Below, one piece after another: positions 63,727 through 64,000 of a stretch of DNA of 64,000 nt. This stretch comes from Pholis gunnellus (lineage: Eukaryota > Chordata > Actinopteri > Perciformes > Pholidae). How positions within the stretch are numbered: position 1 is the first letter of the stretch; every line of letters begins with the position of its first letter. The stretch is from the NCBI GenBank assembly GCA_910591455.2, contig OU342816.1:24253599-24317598 (forward strand). The letters run 5' to 3'. The notes under the pieces are model-generated. The model was not told where the DNA came from. It searched no databases and worked only from the letters and a program-made list of their open reading frames with translations. Position numbers and translations under genes: made by a program.

Positions 63727-63960
63727 AGATGAAGAAGCAAGTGTTGAAGGGCAACAGCAGTACAAAGAAACATATAATTTGTCAGTCAGTGTGAAAGCAG
63801 CTGCCAGAAATTTGGGAATCATTTCAGATGCAAACGTAAGCTTTGATGAACAAGTAAAGGAAGCTGTGCAATCCTGCTCCTTTCATCCAAGACCCATCTC
63901 AACAAGTAGTCGATCTTCAATCATTCAGTATTTTGTACTAAATCATTCGTGCTTTAATTT
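63727..63960 (+). pseudogene. LINE reverse-transcriptase fragment in the most upstream visible ints2 intron
   Basis: The plus-strand translation reads VKAAARNLGIISDANVSFDE followed by QVKEAVQSCSFH. This matches the pattern LGV-(I/L)-x-D-x-x-L-S-F-D-x-Q-(I/V) near the C-terminal end of the reverse-transcriptase region in non-LTR elements of the Rex1/L2/CR1 type. The Asp and Phe anchors are kept, but the frame decays soon after. The fragment is antisense to ints2 and is neutral intronic debris. Confidence 0.6.
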
Positions 63961-64000
63961 CCTTATATTTAGACAACTCTGTCTCTCTATATTCAGGCAT

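Overview
The window is vertebrate nuclear DNA, most likely from a ray-finned (teleost, probably percomorph) fish. The reasons are one large split gene with GT-AG introns, abundant (CA)n microsatellites, and several interspersed repeats whose sequences I recognise from perciform-type fish genomes (a Tc1/mariner MITE with long TIRs, hAT-like MITEs, fish LINE 3' ends). The repeat assignments come from memory and were not searched. I found no prokaryotic, phage or CRISPR-like system.

The right quarter (46,921-63,665, minus strand) holds the window's only protein gene that I can support: ints2, encoding Integrator complex subunit 2. I resolved 22 coding exons. All have GT/AG junctions and compatible phases, and together they give 3,207 nt (1,068 codons plus a TAG stop). 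Vertebrate INTS2 is about 1,200 residues, so roughly the first 130-150 residues lie beyond base 64,000. A short 3' UTR with an AATAAA signal follows at 46,678-46,920. The introns carry a degenerate LINE ORF2 3' end (49,276-49,970), a 370-bp mariner-type MITE (55,800-56,169) and fragments of a fish inverted-repeat element (60,290-61,026). The most upstream visible intron carries a LINE reverse-transcriptase fragment on the opposite strand (63,727-63,960).

The left three quarters (1-46,600) contain no protein gene I can recognise. They hold a foldback element at 2,570-3,345, a LINE 3' end at 9,110-9,475, a SINE/LINE-type tail at 10,505-10,655, an L1-like ORF1 fossil at 19,454-19,975, a TIR element at 30,811-31,206, a 30-bp minisatellite at 32,191-32,386, hAT-like MITEs at 525-1,180 and 35,669-36,090, and many microsatellites. 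Between these are unique stretches rich in homeodomain-type TAAT/ATTA words that look like conserved non-coding DNA, but without an alignment that is only an impression. A CpG-rich stretch at 45,905-46,330, just beyond the ints2 3' end, could be a promoter.

The picture is a housekeeping gene next to a long gene-poor interval. I saw nothing that qualifies as a convincing undescribed system. The most checkable oddities are the foldback and TIR elements, two strong hairpins, the CpG cluster and fish-specific segments of INTS2.
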